A DNA stretch of 50,412 nucleotides from Victivallales bacterium (lineage in GTDB: Bacteria > Verrucomicrobiota > Lentisphaeria > Oligosphaerales > Oligosphaeraceae): contig JAFZAB010000073.1 in assembly GCA_017548425.1 (NCBI GenBank), positions 1 through 50,412 on the forward strand, read 5' to 3'. This document shows, in pieces, positions 8,972-17,299 of the stretch. Position 1 is the stretch's first letter. Each line of letters opens with the position of its first letter. The notes beneath the pieces were generated by a model. It was given only the letters and a program-made list of their open reading frames with translations, ran no database searches and had not been told where the DNA came from. Both the position numbers and the translations under genes were made by a program.

Positions 8972-10057
8972 TTATTCTTTCAGTTTCAATTTTCTACACA
9001 TGCCCCATGCGAGCAGAAAAGCCGCCATGGCGGCCGTCAATTTCGTCACAAGCATCGGCAGCAACAGCTTTGGAGCAACCGCTGTGCAGAACGCCAGATG
9101 ATCAGCGAACGCGAACGACGCCGATGTCATGAAAGCGAAATTCAGCACTTTTCCCCTCCGATCCATGTCCTTTACCAAGGCGAAAGTCGGAATCGTGTTG
9201 GCCAACGTGGAAAGAAGCCCCAAAACAGACGCTTCGTTTATGCCCAACCATCCGCCAAGCCGTGTAAACACGGTTTTGAACAATCGTGACAGCAACGTCA
9301 CCAATACATACGCCCCCGGCAAAACAATGACCACGATGCCGACCGTGTTCAAGCAGCTTTCCACCGTCGCCAACTTCACACGTCCTTCAAAATCAAGCAG
9401 TTTAGCCAATACTGCAACGATGATGCCACAAAGCGCAAGCCATGTCATCACCTTTCCTAAAACAACGAACGCTTTGATCAGAGTATTCGGATACAATTTC
9501 AACATCACGCCGATGACGGCAGAAACCATCAACACAGGCAACATCTGCTTCAACAGCAAGATGAACGGCATCCTCATCGTCAATCCGCCGAACAGACAAC
9601 CGATTGGCAACGTCACAAAACCGAACAGGAATCCCAACGCCACATCGCCTCTGTCCTTCTCCGGAATCATGCCCAACGCCACAGGCAGGTTGAAAATGAC
9701 ATTCACACCTACGACAGCCCCCACGAGCATTCCACCAAATTCTCCCGCCTGGCGGTTGTCCGCCAAACTCTCCGCAAGAAAATAAGCGCCGCAGTCATTC
9801 GCCAACAGCATGCCCGGAAATACGCCTGGATCCGTGCCGATGAATCGAAACAACGGCGCAATCAACGGCGCCGCGTAACCTTCCACCAGCGGTACAATCG
9901 CCAATATGCCGCCCATCATCAAAAACAATGGGCAGAATGCCTCCAAACCCTCTGTGAACCGCTTGCCCAACCCCCAGTGGTTGCCGCATAGGTAGTCCAC
10001 CGCACCGATGACGATGCAGCAAGACATGATGACCATGATGATTTTGTTGAATGTCAT
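8972..10057 (-). CDS. EutH-family permease
   Basis: 361 residues with about ten membrane segments. It clearly belongs to the ethanolamine-transporter EutH family: LLANDCGAYFLAESLA matches the EutH LACDMGGFFLAKELA region, NLPVALGMI...LGFLFGFVTLPIGCLFGGL matches the next segment, and LSTLANTIPTFALVKDM...FADHL the C-terminal part. No ethanolamine ammonia-lyase, eutQ/eutP or microcompartment gene is visible nearby. Instead it is the first gene of a minus-strand run followed, 48 bp on, by a secreted propeller hydrolase-like protein and then a sugar kinase. The cargo may therefore be a sugar, polyol or amino-alcohol product of that pathway rather than ethanolamine. Confidence 0.85.
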   Translation of the reverse strand: MTFNKIIMVIMSCCIVIGAVDYLCGNHWGLGKRFTEGLEAFCPLFLMMGGILAIVPLVEGYAAPLIAPLFRFIGTDPGVFPGMLLANDCGAYFLAESLADNRQAGEFGGMLVGAVVGVNVIFNLPVALGMIPEKDRGDVALGFLFGFVTLPIGCLFGGLTMRMPFILLLKQMLPVLMVSAVIGVMLKLYPNTLIKAFVVLGKVMTWLALCGIIVAVLAKLLDFEGRVKLATVESCLNTVGIVVIVLPGAYVLVTLLSRLFKTVFTRLGGWLGINEASVLGLLSTLANTIPTFALVKDMDRRGKVLNFAFMTSASFAFADHLAFCTAVAPKLLLPMLVTKLTAAMAAFLLAWGMCRKLKLKE

Positions 10058-10324
10058 ATTCGTTGTTCAGAAAGACCGCCCTGCATCCACCGTCATACAA
10101 TCAACCTGCAACAGCCAAAATCAAGCAAAAAACTCTGTTTTTTCCACTTTGGAGAGATAATAAATCAACTTTGCAGTTCTTAAAACACAATAACGAATGC
10201 ACGCCCCGTAACACTTCAAGTTCGTACCGTTTCCATTCTTTTGTAAGTCCGGCCTTTGGCATTAAATTACGGTATTTTAAACGTCAATGATTTATGAACA
10301 ATCCGATATCGAGAATAATGCCAT

Positions 10325-10957
10325 ATGGACAATTCCCAATTCGTCATCTACTGGGCAGGAGCACTCTTCAATCACAAGGAACTTCTTGGCAACCAGATAC
10401 TTGCAAATTCAGTGAAAAATCTTTCCAATGGATGGTACGACGTCAGACTGCCGCAGGACTTCCAAACGAAGCCGTCAGCCAAAGCCATCGATATTCGCAA
10501 TGCAGATTTGACAGAACTCATTCATTGCGACATGGTTGTGGCCAATTTTGACGGAGCGGAACTAGATTCGGGAACCGTTGTTGAATTCTGCATTGCCAAG
10601 GCTCTGGACATGCCGACCGTCCTCCTGCGTACGGATTTTCGCAACGTCGGTGATGCCGACGGCATCCCATGGAATCTCATGTGCGCGGGATGGCCGCGGA
10701 CGGAAATCCTTTGGATCAATTCGCTGGCCGATTATCAACGCCATGGCATCGAAGACTTCCATAACGCTTTGGCCCGCAAGATCATCCAGTCTCTGGACAA
10801 GGCCCGTGCCACGGCATCATGGCTGTCTGCCAAAATCGCATTGGAGCACTTCCGCCGCACGATCCAATCTGTCGGCGGCGGTCTGGATGCGATTCTGACG
10901 GATGAAACGCTCGCCTCCATTGTGGAGCGCAAACGCCAAAAAGGATTGTTGGCGTAA
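10325..10957 (+). CDS. Nucleoside 2-deoxyribosyltransferase family protein
   Basis: 210 residues. The N-terminus VIYWAGALFNHKELLGN and the motif CDMVVANFDGAELDSGTVVEFCIAKALDMPTV match PF05014: Asp and Glu of D-S-G-T-V-V-E sit where the family's substrate-binding Asp and catalytic Glu are expected. Members exchange or hydrolyse deoxyribose on nucleosides or nucleotides in purine/pyrimidine salvage. It stands alone on the plus strand, divergent from eutH across 267 bp and convergent with an unknown gene, so it is probably transcribed singly. The C-terminal ~60 residues are not typical of the minimal enzyme and may be a small helical extension. Confidence 0.8.
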   Translation: MDNSQFVIYWAGALFNHKELLGNQILANSVKNLSNGWYDVRLPQDFQTKPSAKAIDIRNADLTELIHCDMVVANFDGAELDSGTVVEFCIAKALDMPTVLLRTDFRNVGDADGIPWNLMCAGWPRTEILWINSLADYQRHGIEDFHNALARKIIQSLDKARATASWLSAKIALEHFRRTIQSVGGGLDAILTDETLASIVERKRQKGLLA

Positions 10958-10965
10958 AAAACGAT

Positions 10966-10997
10966 CACGGCCGCGCATGAGCGCAGCCCTCCCAATT
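10966..10997. repeat. GC-rich hairpin word between convergent genes
   Basis: After the transferase stop, GGCCGCGCATGAGCGCAGCC (10969-10988) can fold with GCGC/GCGC around ATGA and outer GGC/GCC. It is one of several short GC-rich hairpin elements hugging gene ends in this window (others at 17245, 44581 and 49834). It may serve as a weak bidirectional terminator for the two converging genes. The assignment as a dispersed repeat is inference from style rather than identical sequence. Confidence 0.4.
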
Positions 10998-11828
10998 CTA
11001 AGGAACTTCCACGTCCCGTGTTTGGGCAATCCAATCACGCAGATACTCTTCCGTCGGAAGGCCGATGCCCATGACGGAATTGGCCTCAAAAACAAGCCCA
11101 TCCACACGGCCCGTCTTCAGCATCTCTAAACCGTATTCACACTGGAATTTCATCAGCTCCATATCGACGGCTTCACGCGTCGTGAAATCATACATGTAGA
11201 TGCCTAGCAGCTTCTTATGATTTGGACACGCCTTCTCCGCTTTTGCAAAACGCTCCGGAAGCAACGGCAGCTCCTTCGACTTCCATGTCCAGAACATCAA
11301 CCCGTCCAGAAGATTCAGAACGGACGGCGCCACATTTTGGATATTGTGCATGTAGGCCGTCACATAGACGGGCATTGGACGAGCCGCGGCCGACAGTTTG
11401 CGACGAATCTCCTGAATACATGCAAGTAGTTCATCCGTATGTTCTTCTGGCTTTTCACCAAATCGCGAGAAGAAATCATCCAGATACGCACCGCAGATGT
11501 TTGCGTATTTGTGGGAAATATCGCAAATGAACGCCTCTTCATTGCCGTTTCGCCAGCCACCGCTGCCGCAGGAGCTCCACAAGACACGCTTCAATGGACG
11601 AAAACTTTCGCAATATTGGTAGGCGTCCGCCGTGAACGGCACGGGTTCGGCATTGTCGCCCGTCACCATGATGATGTTCGGCACGCCAAGCATGAACGCG
11701 CCTTCCGCCGGCGTGATACGCGAGCCGCAACGGCGTTTTCCGTTGCCGCGGCCCAACGCGTCCAGCAGCGTGTCATCCTGATGCGCACGGACTCCGAACA
11801 GCCAATATTTGTCTATCGCCTTCGCCAT
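10998..11828 (-). CDS. Unknown protein, TIM-barrel glycosidase-like
   Basis: 276 residues, with AAGGAAAT as ribosome-binding site. I do not recognise a named family. Alternating beta/alpha character and motifs such as WLFGVRAHQDD, YANICGAYLDDFFSRF, PVYVTAYMHNI, LLDGLMFWTWKSKEL, KKLLGIYMYDF and VDGLVFEANSVMG resemble a (beta/alpha)8 barrel like those in glycosidases or sugar-binding enzymes. It has no signal peptide and is probably cytoplasmic. A strong hairpin terminator (11857-11888) lies just upstream and belongs to the next gene, so this gene probably has its own promoter. Function unknown. Confidence 0.65.
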   Translation of the reverse strand: MAKAIDKYWLFGVRAHQDDTLLDALGRGNGKRRCGSRITPAEGAFMLGVPNIIMVTGDNAEPVPFTADAYQYCESFRPLKRVLWSSCGSGGWRNGNEEAFICDISHKYANICGAYLDDFFSRFGEKPEEHTDELLACIQEIRRKLSAAARPMPVYVTAYMHNIQNVAPSVLNLLDGLMFWTWKSKELPLLPERFAKAEKACPNHKKLLGIYMYDFTTREAVDMELMKFQCEYGLEMLKTGRVDGLVFEANSVMGIGLPTEEYLRDWIAQTRDVEVP

Positions 11829-11849
11829 CGTTCGATTTCCTTTTTTACC

Positions 11850-11888
11850 TTAGTAAAAGAGCCGCGGATTCGTAAATCCGTGGCTCTT
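11850..11888 (-). terminator. Rho-independent terminator of the secreted-protein gene
   Basis: AAGAGCCGCGGATT (11857-11870) pairs with AATCCGTGGCTCTT (11875-11888): 14 bp with one G-U pair and a 4-nt loop. On the minus strand the stem is followed by TTTTACTAAGG. It lies 36 bp after the stop codon of the gene ending at 11925 and separates it from the unknown gene downstream. Confidence 0.8.
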
Positions 11889-11924
11889 GGGTGCTTTCAA
11901 TCGTTCACGCCGTCTTCTAGCAGA

Positions 11925-13067
11925 TTACGGCTGCGCGGGGGCCTGACCGCCCTGTTGCGCTTTAAAGAACTTGATGAGATTGTTGATATCGGTTTCTTTC
12001 ATGTCGAAGGAAACCGCCATGCGCTTCGCATCGACGGCGCATTTCAGCGTGTCAAGCAACGGCAGTTCGCCGCCGACTTTGCCGATGATCATGGGTTTCA
12101 CCTGCTGCAACATCGGGGCGACCATCGCGTCCCAAATCTGGCCTTTCAGCATCGCGGCGTCTTCCGCCTGCCCCATATCCAGATTCAAGGCGATCGTCAG
12201 CTTGTCGGTGACTTTCGTCGTAAAAGCAATACCATCCGCGTTAGACATCGCCTTGGCGGCCATCTGGTTGGGATCGCCCTCCTGCGCTCTCGCGGCGGCA
12301 CCGCTCAGGAAGCTCTTCAGCTGCGGGAACATACCGATGGCCAGGAAACCGTACTCTTTGTCATTGAACAACTTCTGGATGTAGGAATGCTTCGGGGCGG
12401 CAGTCTTCGACTCAACGCGCTCCAAGGCGGCGAAAACGCTCTTCTCCGGGCCGGCCACGAGAATCTTGCCGTCGCCGACGAAACCACATTGCAGGCGGCG
12501 CAACGCGGCAGGCATGTCCGCCGTTTCATCCGATTCTTTAATGAAGAGGGAAAGCAGCTTCGCGCCATTGCGTTCCGCAACAGTAATGTCCGCCTTGTCC
12601 TCCGCATCGCCAGCGCCGCATTTCTTGTCAGCGGCCAACAGAGCGGTCTTCACCTGTTCAGGATTCAGAGCTTTCTTCAGCTCCGCCACCACCAAGACAT
12701 CCAACTGGGCGAAATCAGGCTCGCCAGCTCCGAACTGCATGCCGCCAAGGTTGACACTGACCTGCCATTTCACGACATCGTCGTTCGCCAAATTCAAATC
12801 CTTCTTGACGGATTCCCAGAACTCCTTGGCCTTCGTCTGCTTGTCACCGACCGCATTGGCCGCATTCTTTGTCAGAATCGACTGCAATTCAGCCTCATAC
12901 TGCTTGGCAAGCTTGACAAACGCGTTGTCTGCCAGATCGCTTCCGTCTGCATACAGCACGATCGGCGCGTTCGGAACCAACGTCGCGTCAAAAATCTCTT
13001 TGGACGACTGCGCGAACAGTGCGCCGCAAACCATCATCAGCACAAATAACCACGTCAATTTCTTCAT
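11925..13067 (-). CDS. Secreted protein of unknown function
   Basis: 380 residues from ATG 13067, chosen because GAGGAAG lies directly upstream and the protein then begins with an ideal signal peptide (MKKLTWLFVLMMVCGALFA). A longer frame upstream adds 14 charged residues that would mask it. The mature protein is mixed alpha/beta, rich in Ala and Lys, with IVLYADGSDLADNAFVKLAK near the N-terminus and the end QQGGQAPAQP. This layout resembles PVC-bacterial DUF-type periplasmic proteins, but I cannot name the family. It has a well-defined promoter and its own strong terminator, so it is an independent, probably well-expressed envelope protein. Confidence 0.75.
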   Translation of the reverse strand: MKKLTWLFVLMMVCGALFAQSSKEIFDATLVPNAPIVLYADGSDLADNAFVKLAKQYEAELQSILTKNAANAVGDKQTKAKEFWESVKKDLNLANDDVVKWQVSVNLGGMQFGAGEPDFAQLDVLVVAELKKALNPEQVKTALLAADKKCGAGDAEDKADITVAERNGAKLLSLFIKESDETADMPAALRRLQCGFVGDGKILVAGPEKSVFAALERVESKTAAPKHSYIQKLFNDKEYGFLAIGMFPQLKSFLSGAAARAQEGDPNQMAAKAMSNADGIAFTTKVTDKLTIALNLDMGQAEDAAMLKGQIWDAMVAPMLQQVKPMIIGKVGGELPLLDTLKCAVDAKRMAVSFDMKETDINNLIKFFKAQQGGQAPAQP

Positions 13068-13128
13068 GTTGTCTTCCTCTTGTTTAATGGATTCTCTTCT
13101 CGAGCTCAATCACTAAAACACATTCTAT

Positions 13129-13157
13129 ATCTTATAGCATCAAAAGGCTTTTTGCAA
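13129..13157 (-). promoter_or_regulatory. Predicted promoter of the secreted-protein gene
   Basis: On the minus strand, TTGCAA (13157-13152) and TAAGAT (13134-13129) are separated by 17 bp, about 60 bp upstream of the start codon. A second AT-rich candidate, TATAAG, overlaps. Predicted from consensus only. Confidence 0.4.
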
Positions 13158-13261
13158 GCCATTACCGACGATTCCTTTGCTTTTGACAACAATATTCAAT
13201 GACTCGTTCCCAAACTTATAGTGGAACTGCTTCATTTTTTCCAAATCCCTCCAGAAAAAAA

Positions 13262-14137
13262 TCATATCGTCAGGAAAATAATCGCGACGATTCCGAAAAG
13301 CACCGCGATCATCTTCTGCTTCGTCATCTTCTCCTTCAGGAAAATCGCGCTCAGCAAAAACGTCCCCAGAAAACTCATCTGGGCGATTGGATTCACGACG
13401 GATGCGTTGCCGCAGGCGTTCATCCACGCCATGAAAAACACGATGCCGGAGACGAATATGCCGGATGTGAGGCCAATCAGCCAGTCATGCTTCGTCGGCA
13501 ACGACAGTTTGTGTTCACGAATCAACGAATATAGCACGCCGCCGGCCAGCCAGCAGAAAGCGTTCAGCGCCGTCACACCGTTGACGTCCGCCTGATGGCT
13601 GAAAGCATATTTGTACGACAGTCCCATGCATGCCCGAAGCACGCTCGCCAAAACCGCCAGCGTGAAGCCGAGCTTCGCCTTCGCGGCGTCCTGCGCCGCC
13701 GTTTCCGCCGTCCGTTTCGGAATGAACGCCATGACCGCCACAAACGCACAGACGACACCCGCCACAATGGTCGGTGTCAACGGTTCACCCAGAAACAAAA
13801 ACGCGCCGATGACAACCAAAACCATGTTGAGGCGGTAGATTGTCGAACTGACGCCCGCGCTTTGATAGCCCATCGACTCAATTAATAAGATGTTACCCAC
13901 CAACGAGAAGAATCCAGATATGAATCCCCACAGCAATGTCGCCTGCAACGTCGTCCCTTCCTTGTGCGGAAGGCCGATCGTGAACGCAAACCAAATCAGA
14001 CCCACAATCGACACGAACAGGCCGCAGGAACGCTTCTTCGTTCCCCCTTCGCCAGAGGAGCTGTTCGCGAACAGTTTGAATATGAAGTCATTCAGCGCGG
14101 AGAAAAACAAGCAGCAGAATGCGTATGTAATGGCCAT
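13262..14137 (-). CDS. EamA/DMT-superfamily transporter
   Basis: 291 residues with ten predicted membrane segments in two repeats of five, as in the drug/metabolite transporter superfamily. The second EamA half carries NPIAQMSFLGTFLLSAIFLKEKMTKQK, and the first half ends IGAFLFLGEPLTPTIVAGVVCAFVAVMAFI; the conserved L-x-E segment near the end of each half is the family signature. It likely exports or imports a small metabolite across the inner membrane; the cargo cannot be told. AAAAGGAC precedes the ATG. An AT-rich stretch at about 14185-14205 (TATTATA on the minus strand) is a likely -10. Confidence 0.8.
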   Translation of the reverse strand: MAITYAFCCLFFSALNDFIFKLFANSSSGEGGTKKRSCGLFVSIVGLIWFAFTIGLPHKEGTTLQATLLWGFISGFFSLVGNILLIESMGYQSAGVSSTIYRLNMVLVVIGAFLFLGEPLTPTIVAGVVCAFVAVMAFIPKRTAETAAQDAAKAKLGFTLAVLASVLRACMGLSYKYAFSHQADVNGVTALNAFCWLAGGVLYSLIREHKLSLPTKHDWLIGLTSGIFVSGIVFFMAWMNACGNASVVNPIAQMSFLGTFLLSAIFLKEKMTKQKMIAVLFGIVAIIFLTI

Positions 14138-14215
14138 GCCTTGTCCTTTTCGTGATGATTCCGGCCTCCTCCAGTCCTTTTTTACCTATAATATAATATA
14201 AAATCGGCCTGATGA

Positions 14216-14245
14216 TTTGAAAAATCGACGAAAAAATGAATAGTA
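14216..14245 (+). promoter_or_regulatory. Predicted promoter of the kinase-lpxB operon
   Basis: TTGAAA (14216-14221), an 18-bp spacer and TAGTAT (14240-14245) lie 43 bp upstream of the kinase ATG. Consensus-based only; no clear ribosome-binding site is present before the ATG. Confidence 0.3.
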
Positions 14246-14287
14246 TTAAGATAGAGTTAATGTATCATCCTACCATAATCCGTTTTC

Positions 14288-16087
14288 ATGAGCCAAGAGG
14301 AATCAAACAACCAGACAAAGAAAATTCCGGCATATGACATGCCGCTAAGGCCGCAGAGCGACAAGACAGTCGTTCTGTCGGACGCTGTCGGTTGCGCCAA
14401 TCCGCCTCCTTCCAAGACGCATGAAGCCTCCAAAGCCACCTCTCCGTCCGTCACTGCTGCGCCGTCCGAAGCATTTCCGCTGACGGACTTTAAGTCCATC
14501 AATCTCCCCGGTTTCGAATTTTGCAGTTGCCTTGGCATCGGCGGCATGGGAGCGGTCTATCTCGCCAAACAGAAAAGCCTTGGTCGATATGTTGCCGTGA
14601 AGATGATCAAAAGCGAATACGCGCATCTTCCACGCTACCATGACAGAATCGTCGCCGAAGCGCAGACCATGGCCGCGCTCAACCACCCGAATGTCATTTC
14701 GTGCTATGACATCATCACGACTCCGGATCATGTCTTCGTGATCATGGAATACATTCCAGGCGGCCTGACCGTGAAGAATCTTCTCATCCGTTTCGGCCGG
14801 CTGGACGACACGATTGTCATCCGCATCCTGACGGACGTCGTCGAAGGCCTTTCCTACATCCACCAGAAAGGATTCATCCATCAGGATCTGAAGCCGGACA
14901 ATCTCATGATCTACTGCAGTTCCTCAAGCCCTTCCAACACGCCTGCGGAAATTTTCGCCTATCCGGGCAACCGCATTGTCATCAGCGATTTCGGTATCGC
15001 CCGCAATGTCAAGAAATCGGAAAAAGAACAGCAGCAGAACAGCAACTCCACCACCCAGACTGTCGTCGGCAGCCCCCTGTACATGCCGCCTGAACAATAC
15101 TTTACGCCTGACGACATCGATCTTCGGGCAGACATCTACGCGCTTGCCTCCACCGCCTACCATCTGCTCACGGGAGAGCTTCCGTTCGACATCCAGAACG
15201 CGGAGGAACTCATGCACTACAAGCAGGAGCACGGCATACCGGATCCACGCGCCCTACATGCCAACCAGACCTCAAAGGACAAGACCAACCATAAATACAA
15301 CGATGAGCTCTGTGAAATCATCATGCGCATGGGCAAGCCCAACCCAGATGACCGCTATCGTTCATATGATATTCTCCTGCAAGATCTTCACCATGTCCAG
15401 ACGCTCAATACCATTTGGTTCCGCGTCGCGGGACGGGAAGCGAAAACGCGCGCCTTCCATCATGGAATCATCCTCTCCGGCTGCATCGCCCTTTTGGTCA
15501 TTCTTCCATTTGTCGTCAAAAACTACATCTGGAACCGCTACTTCTCGCCTCTCAAAGTTTCGCGGGCCCAATCGACCGCCTACTGGGAGGAAGATGGCGC
15601 CAAGGCATGGCATCGCATGCCGCCCGATCTGGAAGAGCCGCATGTCTATCTGCGTGGCATGAACACAACCGAACCGCTTGTGCTCAAACAACATCTGAAC
15701 CCTGGCCACATGGTGGAATTCAAGGCCCGCTTCTTCGGCATCGCGCAAGTTGGATTCGGCCTGCGCAACGAGGACGGAAACCTCCTGAACATCCTCTGGA
15801 AGCGAGAGGATAATGGCAAAGTCATTTTCATGATCGCGCCTTATCACAAGCCATTTACCTACATCGGCGAGTTCAACGGAAAACTTCCAAACAAATGGGT
15901 CCATTTCCAAATACAAATCGACAAGACGCAGGCCGTCGTGTTCATGGACAACAAAGTCCTCGGCGTCGGCCATTTCCATGAACCGCTCACCCAATGCCAG
16001 TTCTTCGTGTCCCTCTCACGAAGCCGCTATATGGAACTGAAAGACATCTATGTCAATGACTTAGATTCATCGGGCACCAACCCATAA
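14288..16087 (+). CDS. Transmembrane Ser/Thr protein kinase with extracytoplasmic lectin-like domain
   Basis: 599 residues. After a ~70-residue Pro/Ser-rich linker comes a PknB-type kinase domain: GIGGMGAVYLA (P-loop), VAVKMI (Lys105), FIHQDLKPDN (catalytic Asp200), ISDFGIAR (DFG, Asp234) and MPPEQY. The usual HRD is HQD, so the activation-loop-coupling Arg is absent. A membrane segment (about residues 393-415) is followed by ~180 residues outside the cytoplasm, with a concanavalin/LamG-like beta pattern (MVEFKARFFGIAQVGFGLRNEDG, WVHFQIQIDKTQAVVFMDNKVLG). It probably senses an envelope ligand and phosphorylates cytoplasmic targets. lpxB starts 19 bp downstream, suggesting co-transcription. 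Confidence 0.85.
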   Translation: MSQEESNNQTKKIPAYDMPLRPQSDKTVVLSDAVGCANPPPSKTHEASKATSPSVTAAPSEAFPLTDFKSINLPGFEFCSCLGIGGMGAVYLAKQKSLGRYVAVKMIKSEYAHLPRYHDRIVAEAQTMAALNHPNVISCYDIITTPDHVFVIMEYIPGGLTVKNLLIRFGRLDDTIVIRILTDVVEGLSYIHQKGFIHQDLKPDNLMIYCSSSSPSNTPAEIFAYPGNRIVISDFGIARNVKKSEKEQQQNSNSTTQTVVGSPLYMPPEQYFTPDDIDLRADIYALASTAYHLLTGELPFDIQNAEELMHYKQEHGIPDPRALHANQTSKDKTNHKYNDELCEIIMRMGKPNPDDRYRSYDILLQDLHHVQTLNTIWFRVAGREAKTRAFHHGIILSGCIALLVILPFVVKNYIWNRYFSPLKVSRAQSTAYWEEDGAKAWHRMPPDLEEPHVYLRGMNTTEPLVLKQHLNPGHMVEFKARFFGIAQVGFGLRNEDGNLLNILWKREDNGKVIFMIAPYHKPFTYIGEFNGKLPNKWVHFQIQIDKTQAVVFMDNKVLGVGHFHEPLTQCQFFVSLSRSRYMELKDIYVNDLDSSGTNP

Positions 16088-16106
16088 CCTTCTGATTTCT
16101 GCTATC

Positions 16107-17246
16107 ATGCCCAGCAATACCATTTGGATCATTTCAGGCGAAGCCTCCGGAGACGACTACGGAGCAGGATTGGCTCGTGCCATCGCCAAACGCCGTCCGG
16201 ATGTCACCATCCGCGGCATGGGTTCCGACAAAATGCGCGCCGCCGGCGTTGATATCATGGTCGATTCCACGGATTTAGGCATCGTCGGCATCGTGGAGGT
16301 CTTCCGTCATATCCGCTTCTTCCTCAATCTGTTAAAGGATTTGACAAACCGCGCCGCAAAGGAACGGCCGGACGCCGTCGTCATGATCGACTATCCGGGC
16401 TTCAACATCCGCTTTGCGCAACGGCTCCATGAAATCGGCATTCCCGTCGTCTATTACATCAGCCCGCAAGTGTGGGCATGGAAGGCTGGGCGGATCCCCA
16501 AAATCGCCGCCTGCGTCAACCGAATGCTCTGCATATTTCCTTTTGAACCAGAAGTTTATGCCAAAACGTCCATGCGGACGGAATTTGTCGGCCATCCTCT
16601 GTTGGAGACGTTGGCACCTTATACAAGCCAACCGGAAGACCGCGATCCGAATCTCGTCATCCTCCTTCCGGGCTCGCGCCGCGCGGAAATCACACGCCTT
16701 CTGCCCGACTTCCTCCGCGCCGCGCAGATTCTCAAAAAGCAGAATCCCGCGTTGCATTTCCACGCCCCCATGCGCAATGAACAGGCCATTGATATGGCGA
16801 AGGGAATCATCGCGGAACAGCTTGCAGGCGAAGAAGTTCCAGAACTGGAATTCAGCGCGGGAGACGCTCGTGAATGGTTGCGGAAAGGCACGGCCGGCAT
16901 CGCCGCCAGCGGCACCATCACCGTGGAGGCGACCATTCTCGGCCTGCCTGTCGTCGTCGCCTACAAGCTCAACTGGCTGACATGGCAGTACGCCAAATGC
17001 GCCGTCAAACTGCCGAGCATCACAATCGCCAATCTTGTCACGAAGGAAACCGTTTTTGAAGAACGACTCCAGCATGACGCGAATCCGCAGAATCTCGCAT
17101 CGTCGTTGGCCGACATCCTGCCCGGCGGCAAACGCCGTGAACAGGCCATAAACGGCATGAGAAAATGCGTCCGCATGCTTGGCGAAAACTGGCCCGTCAG
17201 CGACAATGTCGCCAAAAACGTCCTCGAAGTCGCAGGGCTGGAGTAA
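16107..17246 (+). CDS. lpxB: Lipid-A-disaccharide synthase
   Basis: 379 residues, the usual length. It joins UDP-diacylglucosamine to lipid X, the glycosyltransferase step forming the lipid A disaccharide at the inner membrane (GT19). Diagnostic stretches are the N-terminal ISGEASGDDYGAGLA, GMGSDKMRAAGV, MIDYPGFNIRFA, YYISPQVWAWKAGRI, FPFEPEVY, FVGHPLLE and ASGTITVEATILGLPVVVAYK. It shows that the organism makes lipopolysaccharide. It sits between the Ser/Thr kinase and a YycJ-type hydrolase, far from the usual lpx neighbours (lpxD, fabZ, lpxA). A GC-rich hairpin word begins at its stop codon. Confidence 0.95.
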   Translation: MPSNTIWIISGEASGDDYGAGLARAIAKRRPDVTIRGMGSDKMRAAGVDIMVDSTDLGIVGIVEVFRHIRFFLNLLKDLTNRAAKERPDAVVMIDYPGFNIRFAQRLHEIGIPVVYYISPQVWAWKAGRIPKIAACVNRMLCIFPFEPEVYAKTSMRTEFVGHPLLETLAPYTSQPEDRDPNLVILLPGSRRAEITRLLPDFLRAAQILKKQNPALHFHAPMRNEQAIDMAKGIIAEQLAGEEVPELEFSAGDAREWLRKGTAGIAASGTITVEATILGLPVVVAYKLNWLTWQYAKCAVKLPSITIANLVTKETVFEERLQHDANPQNLASSLADILPGGKRREQAINGMRKCVRMLGENWPVSDNVAKNVLEVAGLE

Positions 17247-17264
17247 CGAGGCCGTCTCGGCCTT
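17245..17264. repeat. GC-rich hairpin repeat element, copy 1
   Basis: AACGAGGCCGTCTCGGCCTT overlaps the lpxB stop codon. Bases 17247-17264 are identical, in inverted orientation, to 44605-44622 (18 of 18). The core AGGCCG-TCT-CGGCCT forms a 6-bp stem with a 3-nt loop. It lies within a probable operon, so it may affect RNA stability rather than terminate transcription. Confidence 0.65.
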
Positions 17265-17299
17265 ACACAACATCATCGTTCCATTTATTCCATTTAATT

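Noticed and set aside
8972..10057. Ethanolamine-utilisation operon
   Set aside because: EutH is the only eut-type gene; the neighbours are a hydrolase-like protein and a sugar kinase.
11439..13049. 536-residue plus-strand open frame
   Set aside because: Wholly antisense to two better-supported minus-strand genes, one with a signal peptide, ribosome-binding site, promoter and terminator. The translation is His/Arg/Gln-rich without recognisable domains.
13140..13260. Minus-strand protein-like frame (KFGNESLNIVV...)
   Set aside because: Short, no ribosome-binding site, overlaps the promoter of the secreted-protein gene. It may be a decayed gene end, but evidence is too thin to list.
16332..17276. 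314-residue minus-strand open frame
   Set aside because: Antisense to lpxB, whose identity is certain.
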